DNA of 53,360 nt, from NCBI GenBank assembly GCA_947454135.1, contig CANGJI010000010.1:1-53360 (forward strand), given 5' to 3'. Numbering within the stretch: position 1 is the stretch's first letter; each line of letters starts with the position of its first letter. The stretch comes from Sphingomonadaceae bacterium. Lineage in GTDB: Bacteria; Pseudomonadota; Alphaproteobacteria; Sphingomonadales; Sphingomonadaceae. Below the pieces are notes generated by a model that was given only the letters and a program-made list of their open reading frames with translations, made no database searches and had not been told where the DNA came from. Below, in pieces: positions 1 to 8,628 of this stretch. The position numbers and the translations under genes are program-made.

Positions 1-1004
1 GAGGCGCGGCGCGATTGCAGCGCGACGATGCTCGCCTCGCGGTCTGCCTTGATCGACTGGAGCGAGGAATAGGCAGGGTTCGGCATGCCGCCGGGGCCGC
101 TTTCACCCGCCGCCGCGCGCTGGAGCGAAGCGACCTGCGCCTTGAGCGCGATCACGTCCGGGTGGCTGTCGGTCAGCCCGCGTGCGCGCATCGCGCTGAG
201 TTCGGCCTGCGCCTGCGCAAGCGAACCTCGCGCACCGCCGCTCACGCCGGGCATCATGATCGTCGGCGGAGTGCCCGAAAGCTGTCCGCGCACCGAAGCG
301 AGCGCGCTCTGCGCTGCAAGGAGATCGGATTCCACGCCGCGCAGTTCGGCGCGCGCGCCTTCGATCTTGCTCGACAGCGAGGCATTGCCCGGCATCATCT
401 CGGCATTCTTGGCCTCGAAGGCCTGACGCTTCTGCTCCGCGGCTTCGAGGTCTTTCTGCCGGTCAGCCAGTTGCTGGTCCATGAAGGCCAGCGTGTCGCT
501 CATTTCGCCGCGCCCGCCGGCAAGGTTTTCCTCGCGGAAGATGTCGATCATCTTCTGCACGATGTCCTGCGCGAGCTTGGCGTTCTGGACGTCAGAATAG
601 GCCTTGCTGCCCGAATAGCCGGTGATCTCGAACAGGTTATCCTGCTGGCTCAGCACCTTGACGTTCTTGGCAAGGGCCGCGACGGCCACCTCCATCTGCT
701 TGTCGGAGGTCACCTTGTCGCCCAGCCGGGTGGCGCGCACGACCTTGGAGAGATTGACCGAGCTGGTCAGCGTCTGGCGCACGCGCTCGATGTCGCGCTT
801 GCGGTCCCCGCCGATGCCGATCTGATCGGACAGCACGTCGTCGATCTGGACGAAGATGCGCGCCTTCGATTCGTAGGTATTGGGCACTGCGGCGACCACC
901 AGCCAGCCGAGCAGGCAGACCAGCCACGCCACGCCCAGCGCCAGCCAGCGCCGGTGCCAGATACCGTAGAGCGCGATGCGCACTTCTTCGTAGATGCTCG
1001 TCAT
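1..1004 (-). CDS. XrtA-system polysaccharide chain-length determinant (GumC/Wzz family), C-terminus beyond window
   Basis: Translating the minus strand from the ATG at 1004 gives about 334 residues open to the window edge, starting MTSIYEEVRIALYGIWHRRW. A hydrophobic segment at residues about 20-40 is the first membrane span. A periplasmic Wzz-like region follows, then a Glu/Gln/Lys-rich stretch (about 165-235) likely to form coiled coil. This is the layout of polysaccharide co-polymerases that set exopolysaccharide chain length at the inner membrane. It starts 13 bp after the export lipoprotein gene on the same strand, so the two are probably co-transcribed. The XrtA/PEP-CTERM subtype is inferred from the neighbours. 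The second membrane span, and any fused kinase, would lie outside the window. Confidence 0.8.
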   Translation of the reverse strand, partial: MTSIYEEVRIALYGIWHRRWLALGVAWLVCLLGWLVVAAVPNTYESKARIFVQIDDVLSDQIGIGGDRKRDIERVRQTLTSSVNLSKVVRATRLGDKVTSDKQMEVAVAALAKNVKVLSQQDNLFEITGYSGSKAYSDVQNAKLAQDIVQKMIDIFREENLAGGRGEMSDTLAFMDQQLADRQKDLEAAEQKRQAFEAKNAEMMPGNASLSSKIEGARAELRGVESDLLAAQSALASVRGQLSGTPPTIMMPGVSGGARGSLAQAQAELSAMRARGLTDSHPDVIALKAQVASLQRAAAGESGPGGMPNPAYSSLQSIKADREASIVALQSRRA

Positions 1005-1017
1005 GCCGGCGGCATCC

Positions 1018-1677
1018 TCAGAACGTGCTTTCGGGAATGATGATCACATCCCCCGGCATCAGCATGACATTGGCGCGCGTATCGCCCTTGCGCAGCAGAT
1101 CGCCAATCCGCACGCTGTATTCCTTCTGCTGGCCGGTCTGCTTGTCAAAACGCACCAGCCGCGCCTTGTTGCCGGCGGCATATTCGGAAAGGCCGCCCAC
1201 TGCGATCATCGCATCGAGCAGCGTCATGTTGGCGCGGTAGGGGATCGAAGCCGGCTTGCCGGTCGCGCCGACAACACGGACCTGCTGGCTAAAGGTGCCC
1301 GAGAACTTGTTGACGATGACCGAGACGATCGGCTCCTGAATGTACTGCGAGAGCTGGAGCTTGATATCCTCGGCGAGCATCGAGGGGGTCTTGCCCACGG
1401 CCGGCATGTCGGTGATCAGCGGCGTGGTAATGCGCCCGTCCGGCCGCACCTGTACCGACGCTCCAAGCTCGGGATTACGCCAGACGAAGATGGTGAGATC
1501 GTCGAGCGGCCCGATCACGTATTCCTCGCCCGGGCCTTCCTGCAGCGCCACGAACGACGCGGGCGGCAATTGCGCGCTTCCGCCGCCACCCGCGCAGCCG
1601 CCGAGCAGCAGGCTCAGCGTGGCCGCAAAGGCCAGCAGGCTGGCCACAGAGCGGGAATCACGCGTATATTTGGGCAT
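1018..1677 (-). CDS. Outer-membrane polysaccharide export lipoprotein (Wza/BexD type, XrtA-associated)
   Basis: 219 residues. The N-terminus is a lipoprotein signal with hydrophobic core and lipobox LLGGC, giving Cys28 as the lipidated residue. A polysaccharide-export domain follows (YVIGPLDDLTIFVWRNPEL, about 53-130), then an SLBB-like domain (QVRVVGATGKPASIPY onward) and the ending GDVIIIPESTF, typical of the short export proteins of exosortase A loci. Such proteins form the outer-membrane channel for exopolysaccharide and work with the chain-length determinant encoded just downstream. It is the first gene of a minus-strand operon; the 202-bp leader carries twin palindromes. Function is clear at family level; the polymer is unknown. 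Confidence 0.85.
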   Translation of the reverse strand: MPKYTRDSRSVASLLAFAATLSLLLGGCAGGGGSAQLPPASFVALQEGPGEEYVIGPLDDLTIFVWRNPELGASVQVRPDGRITTPLITDMPAVGKTPSMLAEDIKLQLSQYIQEPIVSVIVNKFSGTFSQQVRVVGATGKPASIPYRANMTLLDAMIAVGGLSEYAAGNKARLVRFDKQTGQQKEYSVRIGDLLRKGDTRANVMLMPGDVIIIPESTF

Positions 1678-1716
1678 TGAACGTCCTTTGCGCGCACCGG
1701 GCAGGCTGTCTCATTC

Positions 1717-1848
1717 GTCCCGTAGCGGGACTATGGGGACCTCCCATGACTTCCCGGCTATCGCCAAAAAGGGTGAAGATACCGTTAGTACTGATCCGCG
1801 CGAGGACATGGGCACAAGCGCATTTCCGCCAAGGTCCCGTAACGGGAC
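1717..1848. promoter_or_regulatory. Two near-identical 15-bp palindromes in the leader of the exopolysaccharide operon
   Basis: GTCCCGTAGCGGGAC lies at 1717-1731 and GTCCCGTAACGGGAC at 1834-1848, 117 bp apart centre to centre, in the 202-bp gap between the PLP decarboxylase gene and the start of the export gene. Each has GTCCC/GGGAC arms around 5 bp and they differ at one base. They could be operators for a dimeric regulator, or short RNA hairpins in the leader. No T-tract follows either, so they are unlikely to be terminators. The regulator is unknown. Confidence 0.5.
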
Positions 1849-1879
1849 GCCGCTCAGCCTAATCGTTAATACCTAGAAA

Positions 1880-3115
1880 TCAGGATGTTGCGTTAACCAG
1901 ACATTCAGCGGCAGGGCCGTGTCCCAGGAAGTTCACCGGGCTCGCGCTGGCACCATAGGCACCGGCGCAGAACACCGCGACCAGATCGCCCTCTTCGGCG
2001 CGCGGAAAGGCTCCCCGGTCCGCCAACCGATCGAGCGGAGTACACAGGCAGCCGACGATACTGGCCTCTTCCTCGGGCGCTGCGCCGAATTTCGTGGCGA
2101 TGGCGCTGGGGTAGTTGCGCCGCACCACGGTGCCGAAGTTGCCACTTGCCGCAAGCTGATGGTGCAGCCCGCCATCGGTGACGAGGAATATCTCTCCGTG
2201 GCTTTCCTTGCGATCGATGATCCGCGCCAGATAAACGCCTGCTTCACCAACGAGATAGCGCCCGAGCTCGATGCAGAAAGCGGTCTGGAGCAGCACCTCG
2301 GGGAGCGCAGCGAACTGCGCGCCAAGCGCGGCACCCACCGCACCGAGATCAAGCGGGACGTCGCCCGGAAAATAAGGGATGCCAAACCCGCCGCCCAGAT
2401 TGCAGGCCGGCAGCGGAGCCCCGCTTTCCTCAGCCAGCCGCGCCGCGAGCGCAATTGTCGCGGCCTGCATGTCCGCAATCGCGGCGGCATCCAGCGTCTG
2501 GCTTCCCGCATAGATGTGAAAGCCGCGCCACTCCGCCCCGGCAGCGATGATCTGCCGCACGAGCGCAGGCACCGCCGCCGCATCGACGCCGAAAGGTTTG
2601 GCACCGCCGCCCATCTTCATGCCCGATCCCTTGAGATCGAAGTCAGGATTGACCCGGATCGCCAACTTTGGCGCGCGGCCCAGCCGCTCGGCCAACGCCA
2701 GCGCCCGCTCGGCTTCACGCGGGGATTCAAGGTTCAGCGTCACGCCCTTGATGATCGCCGCTTCAAGATCCGCATCGCGCTTGCCCGGCCCTGCAAAGCT
2801 GATCCGCTCGGCCGGCACACCAGCCGCTTCCGCCATGGCCAGTTCACCGCCCGAGGCGATGTCGAAGCCGTCGACCAGCCCAGCCATGTGCCGCAGCAGC
2901 GGCGGATAGGGATTGGCCTTCATCGCATAGTGCAGGCCGAGCCGCTCCGGCAGCGCAGCCCTTAGCGCCGCAACACGCGCCGTGATCAGCGCCCCGTCAT
3001 AAACGAACATCGGCGTGCCTGCCTCGGCCACCAGCGCTGACGCCTTGCGCCCGCCGATGGCAAGCTCGCCATCGATCGCGGCGAATCCTGAAGGGATGGG
3101 GCCAAGCGGCTTCAT
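1880..3115 (-). CDS. PLP-dependent decarboxylase, exosortase A system-associated (DAP/ornithine decarboxylase fold)
   Basis: 411 residues of the fold-type III (LysA/ODC) decarboxylase family. The PLP lysine is Lys66 in HYAMKANPY; glycine-rich phosphate-binding segments and a C-terminal CTPLDRL motif with the conserved cysteine and aspartate are present. The family normally decarboxylates meso-diaminopimelate, ornithine or related amino acids. The version next to XrtA genes is a recognised subfamily of unknown substrate. The ATG overlaps the end of the AMP-ligase gene by 4 bp (ATGA), implying translational coupling. One idea is that it supplies an amine or amino acid that the ligase activates; this is inference from context. 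Confidence 0.87.
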   Translation of the reverse strand: MKPLGPIPSGFAAIDGELAIGGRKASALVAEAGTPMFVYDGALITARVAALRAALPERLGLHYAMKANPYPPLLRHMAGLVDGFDIASGGELAMAEAAGVPAERISFAGPGKRDADLEAAIIKGVTLNLESPREAERALALAERLGRAPKLAIRVNPDFDLKGSGMKMGGGAKPFGVDAAAVPALVRQIIAAGAEWRGFHIYAGSQTLDAAAIADMQAATIALAARLAEESGAPLPACNLGGGFGIPYFPGDVPLDLGAVGAALGAQFAALPEVLLQTAFCIELGRYLVGEAGVYLARIIDRKESHGEIFLVTDGGLHHQLAASGNFGTVVRRNYPSAIATKFGAAPEEEASIVGCLCTPLDRLADRGAFPRAEEGDLVAVFCAGAYGASASPVNFLGHGPAAECLVNATS

Positions 3116-4653
3116 GATCTGCCCTGTGCCACGCAGGCCGATAATTCCTGGTAAAGACCAGTCCGGTCGAGCTTGCCGTTGGGGCCCAAGGGCATTTGTG
3201 TGCGCCAGTGGATCACGCGCGGCACCATGAAACCCGGCAGGTCGCGGGCCAGCGCGCCCGGCAGCGCCGCCTCAGCCTCGGCCGCATCGCCCTTCGCCCG
3301 CACAACCAGATGGATCGCCTGCCCCAGTGCCGGATCGGGCAGACCCAGCGCCGCGGCTTCAGCCACCAGACCGGTCGCAATTGCCGCGTCCTCCACTTCC
3401 TGCGGGCTGACGCGGTTGCCGCTCGTCTTGATCATCGCGTCGCGCCGCCCGGCAAAGTGGAGCAGCCCCGCCGCATCGCGCCGCACGCGGTCGCCTGACC
3501 ACACCGCCATGCCGCCCATTCTGGAGAACGCGGGCGCGGGCCTGAACCGCTCCGCCGTCCGCTGTGCATCCTGCCAATAACCCTGCGAGACGAGCGGCCC
3601 GGCGTGGACCAGTTCGCCTTCCTCGTCCGCTGCCGCCTCATGCCCGTCGTCCGCGACGATCATCACTTCTGCAAAGGGTATCGCCTTGCCCATCGACGTG
3701 GGGTGCGCATCGATCAATGCGGGATCGAGATAAGTCGAACGGAACGCCTCGGTCAGCCCGTACATGGCAAACAGCCGGGCTTGCGGGAACCGCGCCCGCA
3801 ATGCGCGCACCAGCGGCTCGGTGAGCGCCCCGCCACTGTTGGTCAACCGCCTGAGCTTTCGCGCCGCCGCTTCAGGCCATGCAAGCTCCACCAACTGCAC
3901 CCATAGCGGCGGCACCGCAGCAATCGTGGTAACGTCGAACCGTTCCACCGCTTTGGCCACATCGCGCGCCATCAGGTAATCCAGCGGCACAACGGAGCCC
4001 CCTGCATACCACGTCGAAAGCAGCTGGTTCTGGCCGTAATCGAACGCCAGCGGCAGCACCGCCAGCACGCGGTCTGCCGCCGTAAGCCCCAGGTAATGCG
4101 CCACGCTCACCGCGCCGAGCCACAAGTTGGCATGGCTCAGCATGACGCCCTTGGGCCGCCCGGTCGAACCGCTGGTATAGAGGATCGCGGCGAGATCATC
4201 CGGCGCCGCCGCTGAAGGGCCCAGGGGATCGAAAGCATCGACCGCCCCGCACACCGCGCTTTCCTCATGCGCGGTTGCACCGGCCAGATCGCCCTCCCCC
4301 AGCGTCGTCAGCCGCCCCGCGTTGGAAATCAGCAGCCGCGCCCCGCTGTCGCCAAGGATATGCGCCACTTGCGCGCGCTTGAGCAGCGGATTGACCGGCA
4401 CATGCACCAGCCCCGCCCGCACCGCCGCCAGCGGCATCAGGCAGGCAAGCTCGCTCTTGGGGAGCCAGGTCGCCACGCGCGCGCCCGGCTCGGGCACTTT
4501 TGCAGCGAGCCACGCTGCCAATTGTCCTAAACGCCGATTTAACGCCTCGTAGCTAAGCGTATGCGTCTTGAAGACCAGCGCAGGCGCATCCGGCTCTCCC
4601 TTGAGCGCAAGGTGATCAAGCGGGAAAACGGTCGGATCGGGCGCTGCGGGCAA
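3112..4653 (-). CDS. Acyl-CoA/AMP-dependent ligase, exosortase A system-associated
   Basis: 513 residues of the ANL adenylating superfamily. The P-loop AILYTSGSTGRPKGVMLSH is at about residues 165-185, the adenine-binding motif MYGLTEAF is mid-protein, GDRVRRDAAG is the hinge aspartate region, and PLGPNGKLDR near the C-terminus carries the catalytic lysine. It probably activates a carboxylic or amino acid as an adenylate and loads CoA or the acyl carrier protein encoded at 5770. The start codon is TTG at 4653, behind a GAGAG-like ribosome site; no ATG or GTG fits. It ends inside the start of the decarboxylase gene. Specific substrate unknown. Confidence 0.85.
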   Translation of the reverse strand: MPAAPDPTVFPLDHLALKGEPDAPALVFKTHTLSYEALNRRLGQLAAWLAAKVPEPGARVATWLPKSELACLMPLAAVRAGLVHVPVNPLLKRAQVAHILGDSGARLLISNAGRLTTLGEGDLAGATAHEESAVCGAVDAFDPLGPSAAAPDDLAAILYTSGSTGRPKGVMLSHANLWLGAVSVAHYLGLTAADRVLAVLPLAFDYGQNQLLSTWYAGGSVVPLDYLMARDVAKAVERFDVTTIAAVPPLWVQLVELAWPEAAARKLRRLTNSGGALTEPLVRALRARFPQARLFAMYGLTEAFRSTYLDPALIDAHPTSMGKAIPFAEVMIVADDGHEAAADEEGELVHAGPLVSQGYWQDAQRTAERFRPAPAFSRMGGMAVWSGDRVRRDAAGLLHFAGRRDAMIKTSGNRVSPQEVEDAAIATGLVAEAAALGLPDPALGQAIHLVVRAKGDAAEAEAALPGALARDLPGFMVPRVIHWRTQMPLGPNGKLDRTGLYQELSACVAQGRS

Positions 4654-4688
4654 GCGGCTCTCTCGGGTGCAAGGGCAGGAAATTGAGT

Positions 4689-5732
4689 TTGGGTGTCACG
4701 GTCTATCACGCTGATTTGCGGGAAGCGCAAGACGACCCGGCGCTTGCCGCGCTGCTCGGCCGTTCAGCCGCCAGCGCGCCGTTTGATCGGCTGGACTGGC
4801 TGACGCTGCTTGCCAAGCATTGCCTGCCCGGCAGCGCCTGCAAGCTGGCCGTCGCGCGCGATGGGGATGCGCTCGCCGTCCTGCCGTTCCGCGAAGGTCC
4901 GGACGGCGCAGGCCCGCTCGGCATCTGGTACAGCTTCTTCGTCCGTCCGCTGACGAACGCGCCCGAGCGCGCACCGCAACTCTTCGCCGCCCTTGCCCGC
5001 AGCCTCGCTCCGTCAGGTGCCGCGCGGCTTTCGCCCATGCCCGAACCCGAAGCGCTTACCCTCGCCACCGCCTTCCGTGCCGCAGGCTGGATCGGCGTCG
5101 CCGAACCTTGCGATACCAACCATTTCCTCACGCTCGCTGGCCGCAGCTTTGCCGAATACTGGGCTGCCCGCCCCGGCGTCTTGCGGGAAACCGTCCGCCG
5201 CAAGACCGCGCGCGGACTTGTCACGCTGCGTATCGAAACCGCATTCAGCGATGCCGATTGGGCCGCCTACGAAGCGATCTATGCGAAAAGCTGGAAGCCT
5301 GAAGAGGGCCATCCCGCCTTCCTGCGCGCCTTCGCGGAAAGGGAAAGCGCTGCCGGCGCGCTGCGGATGGGCGTGGCCGAGATCGGCGGCGAGGCTGTCG
5401 CCGCCCAGTTCTGGACGGTCGAGGGCGGCACTGCGTGGATTCACAAGCTGGCACATGATCCAGCCCACCGCGCGCATTCCCCCGGTACGCTGCTTACCGC
5501 CGAGCTGCTGCGCCACGTGATCGATGTCGACCGGGTCCACACCGTCGATTTCGGCACCGGCAACGATGCCTACAAGCGCGACTGGATGGAAGCGCAGCGC
5601 CCGCGCTACGCGCTGCAGTTCTATCGCCCTGCAGCCATCGGCCACTGGCCTGCGCTTGCCCGCCTTGCTGCACGCCACCTGCTGCGCCCGCGCCCGCAGC
5701 CTGCGCTTGTTTCACCGCAGGCCGCTGGCTAA
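4689..5732 (+). CDS. GNAT/FemAB-like N-acyltransferase (BcsL/CelD type) in XrtA cluster
   Basis: About 347 residues with the long-GNAT (Acetyltransf_6) layout: an N-terminal half ending PCDTNHFLTL, then an acyltransferase core with GEAVAAQFWTVEGGTAWIHKLAHD and VDFGTGNDAYKRDWM. Such proteins transfer acyl or aminoacyl groups during polysaccharide or peptide-envelope modification. Two TTG codons compete as start: 4683, only 2 nt after AGGA, and 4689, 8 nt after it; I prefer 4689. The divergent ligase starts about 35 bp away, so promoter space is minimal. ACP and hydrolase genes follow on the same strand. Relation to the PEP-CTERM FemAB subfamily is plausible but not shown. Confidence 0.7.
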   Translation: MGVTVYHADLREAQDDPALAALLGRSAASAPFDRLDWLTLLAKHCLPGSACKLAVARDGDALAVLPFREGPDGAGPLGIWYSFFVRPLTNAPERAPQLFAALARSLAPSGAARLSPMPEPEALTLATAFRAAGWIGVAEPCDTNHFLTLAGRSFAEYWAARPGVLRETVRRKTARGLVTLRIETAFSDADWAAYEAIYAKSWKPEEGHPAFLRAFAERESAAGALRMGVAEIGGEAVAAQFWTVEGGTAWIHKLAHDPAHRAHSPGTLLTAELLRHVIDVDRVHTVDFGTGNDAYKRDWMEAQRPRYALQFYRPAAIGHWPALARLAARHLLRPRPQPALVSPQAAG

Positions 5733-5769
5733 AGCGCGCGCCACTCCTGTCTGCACAAGGCCTTATCCC

Positions 5770-6039
5770 GTGACTTTGACCGATCAGACCGACACCGACC
5801 TGCGCAGCCTGCTGAACGACGTGCTCGGCCTCGGCGCCGCGCGCGCTGGGGCGCTGACGGCGGACAGCGGCCTGTTCGGTGCGCTGCCCGAACTGGATTC
5901 GATGGCCGTGGCCGGGCTTCTCACCGAAATCGAGGACCGCTTCGACCTGGTGATCGACGACGACGAAGTCGATGGCGATATGCTCGGCACCTACGGCGAC
6001 CTGCTCGCCTTCATTCGCGCCAAACGCGGCGAGGCCTGA
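5770..6039 (+). CDS. Acyl carrier protein, exosortase A system-associated
   Basis: 89 residues from a GTG start. It is acidic and of ACP length, with the phosphopantetheine site Ser44 in ELDSMAV, where canonical ACPs have DSL. Helix 2-3 features such as EIEDRFDLVIDDDEV match the ACP fold. It lies 37 bp after the GNAT gene and 8 bp before hydrolase 2. It is probably a dedicated carrier for an acyl or aminoacyl group made by the AMP-ligase and used by the transferase, rather than the fatty-acid-synthesis ACP. The partner assignment is inference. Confidence 0.83.
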   Translation: MTLTDQTDTDLRSLLNDVLGLGAARAGALTADSGLFGALPELDSMAVAGLLTEIEDRFDLVIDDDEVDGDMLGTYGDLLAFIRAKRGEA

Positions 6040-6047
6040 CAGCGCCT

Positions 6048-6719
6048 ATGCCGGCAACCTGGCCTTGCCCCGGACCTGCCGGCCTTGCCGATGAACACGC
6101 CGTCGTCTTCGACCGTACGCGCGCCGCGCGCCTGCTGATCGTGCCGCCACTGTTCGAGGAAATGAACCGCACGCGGCGTTTCCTCGTCGAAACCCAGCGG
6201 CAGCTCGATGCGCTGGGCATTGATTCGATGCTGCCCGATTTGCCCGGCTGCAATGAAAGCCTGCAGGCTTTCTCTGCGCAAAGCCTCGGCAGCTGGCGTG
6301 CTGCCATGATCGCCGCCGCACGGCATTTTGCCGCAACCCATGTGCTGGCGGTGCGCGGCGGCGCACTTGTGTTCCCGACGAGCCTGCCGGGCTGGGTTCT
6401 GGAACCGGCGAATGGCGCGGCGATCCTGCGCCAGCTCCTGCGCGCGCGCATCCTCTCGGCCAAGGAAGTCGGCGTCGCTGAGAACAGCGCCGAGCTTCTG
6501 GAGCATGGCCGCAACCACGGGCTGGAGCTTGCGGGTTATCGCCTCTCCGCAGCCCTCGTGGCCGGGCTCGGCTCCGCCATGCCGGAAGACGAAGGTCAAC
6601 GCGTGATCCGTCAGGCCGAATTGGGCGCAAGCGCGCTGTGGCTGCGCAGCGAACCGGGCGAAGACCCTGCCCAGTCCGCAGCGCTCGCCCGGCTGATAGC
6701 GGCCGAGGCCGGCACCTGA
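6048..6719 (+). CDS. Exosortase A system-associated hydrolase 2-like protein (alpha/beta hydrolase fold)
   Basis: 223 residues. The segment LLIVPPLFEEMNRTRR (about 28-44) is the signature of the XrtA-associated hydrolase 2 family, and SMLPDLPGCNES follows as the next strand-turn. Where an alpha/beta hydrolase nucleophile elbow (GxSxG) would be, the sequence reads AVRGGALV, so the usual serine is missing. It may be a non-hydrolytic or altered member. It ends TGATG with the next gene, implying coupled translation. Family call is good; activity is unknown. Confidence 0.75.
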   Translation: MPATWPCPGPAGLADEHAVVFDRTRAARLLIVPPLFEEMNRTRRFLVETQRQLDALGIDSMLPDLPGCNESLQAFSAQSLGSWRAAMIAAARHFAATHVLAVRGGALVFPTSLPGWVLEPANGAAILRQLLRARILSAKEVGVAENSAELLEHGRNHGLELAGYRLSAALVAGLGSAMPEDEGQRVIRQAELGASALWLRSEPGEDPAQSAALARLIAAEAGT

Positions 6720-7495
6720 TGCGCCGCCACCTCACCTTCCCTTGCGGTGCCGACACGCTCGTCGGCACGCTCGATGCGGACACCGCGACCGGCCCTGTCG
6801 GCCTCCTCCTCGTCTCCGGCGGCCGCGAAGTGCGCGCAGGCAGCTGGGGCGGGCAAGCCCGGTCCGCCGCCCGCCTTGCCGCCGCTGGCGTGCCGGTGTT
6901 TCGCTATGATCGGCGCGGCGTCGGCGAAAGCGAGGGCAGTGATCCGGGCTTTCAGCACACCTGCGAAGACATCGCAGCCGCCCTCGCCGCATTCCGAGGC
7001 ACACTCCCCACGCTGCGCCGGATCGTCGCCTTTGGAAACTGCGATGCCGCCACCGCGCTGATGCTGCACGCCGCCGAGCTTGGCATCGACGGGCTGGTGC
7101 TTGGCAATCCGTGGACGCTGGAAACCGACGACGCCGATGTGGCGGCGCCGAACGCGATCCGCCAGCGCTATATCGCGAAGCTCACAAACCCGCGCGAAGT
7201 GCTGCGTCTCCTGACCGGCGGGGTTAACCTCGCCAAGCTGGCGCGCGGCCTGCGCATCGCTTCATCACGCGCGCCGAAGTCTGCGTTGGTGGACCAGATG
7301 GCGGCCAATCTTGCCCGCTTCGCCGGTCCTGTCACGATCCTGCTCGCAAGTGGCGATCGCACCGCACAGATGTTCGAAGCCGTCTGGCCGCAGGGCGATC
7401 CGCGCATCCAGCGCCACGCCAGCAGCGGGCACAGCTTTGCTGGCGAGGAAGCAGAAGCCTGGCTGACCGAGCGCCTGCTGGAAGCCGTGCGCTAG
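6719..7495 (+). CDS. Exosortase A system-associated hydrolase 1-like protein (alpha/beta hydrolase fold)
   Basis: 258 residues from the ATG in the TGATG junction with the upstream hydrolase. The features are those of the XrtA hydrolase 1 family: LLLVSGGREVRAGSWGGQAR (oxyanion-hole region) and VFRYDRRGVGESEG. The elbow reads FGNCDAATAL, placing a cysteine where serine hydrolases have the nucleophile. The C-terminal HSF in ASSGHSFAGEE is a candidate catalytic histidine. It is the last gene of the plus-strand XrtA segment and converges on trxB with a 3-bp gap. The substrate may be an exopolysaccharide precursor or thioester, but this is not established. Confidence 0.78.
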   Translation: MRRHLTFPCGADTLVGTLDADTATGPVGLLLVSGGREVRAGSWGGQARSAARLAAAGVPVFRYDRRGVGESEGSDPGFQHTCEDIAAALAAFRGTLPTLRRIVAFGNCDAATALMLHAAELGIDGLVLGNPWTLETDDADVAAPNAIRQRYIAKLTNPREVLRLLTGGVNLAKLARGLRIASSRAPKSALVDQMAANLARFAGPVTILLASGDRTAQMFEAVWPQGDPRIQRHASSGHSFAGEEAEAWLTERLLEAVR

Positions 7496-7498
7496 CGC

Positions 7499-8467
7499 TT
7501 ACTCCGCCGCCACAGCCTGCGCCGCCGCGAAGGCATGTTCGGCGAGGAACCGCTCGGCATCGAGCGCTGCCATGCAGCCCGTGCCCGCCGCGGTGACCGC
7601 CTGGCGATAGGTGTGGTCCATGACGTCACCGCACGCGAAGACACCCGGGATCGCAGTTTTCGGCGTGCCCGGCTGCACCACGATATAGCCGCTCTCGTCG
7701 AGTTCCAGCTTGCCCTTGAACAGCTCTGTCGCGGGGGCATGGCCGATTGCCACGAAGGCACCGTCCGTCGCCAGCGAAGACGCCTCGCCAGTTACAGTAT
7801 CGACCAGCTCGACTGCCTCGAGCACGCCGCCCGCCACACCGGTGAAGCGCGTGACGGCCTTGTTCCACAGCACCTTGATGCGCGGATTGCTCATCAGGCG
7901 GTCCTGCAGGATCTTCTCCGCGCGCAGGCTGTCGCGGCGGTGGATCAGGGTCACTTCCGGCGAATGGTTGGTGAGGTAGAGCGCTTCCTCAACTGCGGTG
8001 TTGCCGCCGCCGATCACCACGACCTTCTTGCCGCGATAGAAGAACCCGTCGCAAGTTGCGCAGGCCGAAACGCCCTTGCCGCCGAATTCCTGCTCCCCCG
8101 GCACGCCGAGCCAGCGCGCCTGCGCCCCGGTCGCGATCACCAGCACATCGCCCTCGTAGACATCGCCGCTATCGCCTTGCGCGCGGAACGGAGGGCCATC
8201 GAGGCTCACTTCGGTGATCGTGTCCCACAGCATGCGCGTGCCGACATGTTCGGCCTGCGCCTGCATTTCCTGCATCAGCCACGGCCCCTGGATCACGTCG
8301 CGAAAACCGGGATAGTTCTCCACATCGGTGGTGATCGTCAGCTGCCCGCCGGGCTGCAGGCCCTGCACCACGATCGGCTCCATCCCTGCGCGCGCACCAT
8401 AGATGGCGGCGGAAAGCCCGGCCGGTCCGGAACCGATGATCAGCATGCGGGTCTTGTGGGTAGTCAT
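7499..8467 (-). CDS. trxB: Thioredoxin-disulfide reductase
   Basis: 322 residues, normal for the low-molecular-weight bacterial enzyme. It has an N-terminal FAD Rossmann motif (IGSGPAGLSAAIYGARAG), a redox-active CATC (Cys136 and Cys139) and an NADPH-binding motif GGGNTAVEEALYL. The C-terminal FAD segment is GVFACGDVMDHTYRQAVTAAG. It transfers electrons from NADPH to thioredoxin in the cytoplasm. It is transcribed alone on the minus strand, divergent from the exported protein at 8629. Confidence 0.96.
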   Translation of the reverse strand: MTTHKTRMLIIGSGPAGLSAAIYGARAGMEPIVVQGLQPGGQLTITTDVENYPGFRDVIQGPWLMQEMQAQAEHVGTRMLWDTITEVSLDGPPFRAQGDSGDVYEGDVLVIATGAQARWLGVPGEQEFGGKGVSACATCDGFFYRGKKVVVIGGGNTAVEEALYLTNHSPEVTLIHRRDSLRAEKILQDRLMSNPRIKVLWNKAVTRFTGVAGGVLEAVELVDTVTGEASSLATDGAFVAIGHAPATELFKGKLELDESGYIVVQPGTPKTAIPGVFACGDVMDHTYRQAVTAAGTGCMAALDAERFLAEHAFAAAQAVAAE

Positions 8468-8628
8468 GCGCGTGTATCTCCGTTGCGGCCGGTAAATAGG
8501 ATGAGGCGCTGCGGAAAACGAGTGGCGCGGAGGGCTATTCCCCCATTTTGATGGGCTGCGCGGCCTCGGCCCCTATCACTATTGCAAAAGATTGCTGCTT
8601 GCTATTGCAAAGCGCTCTCATTAGCGCT

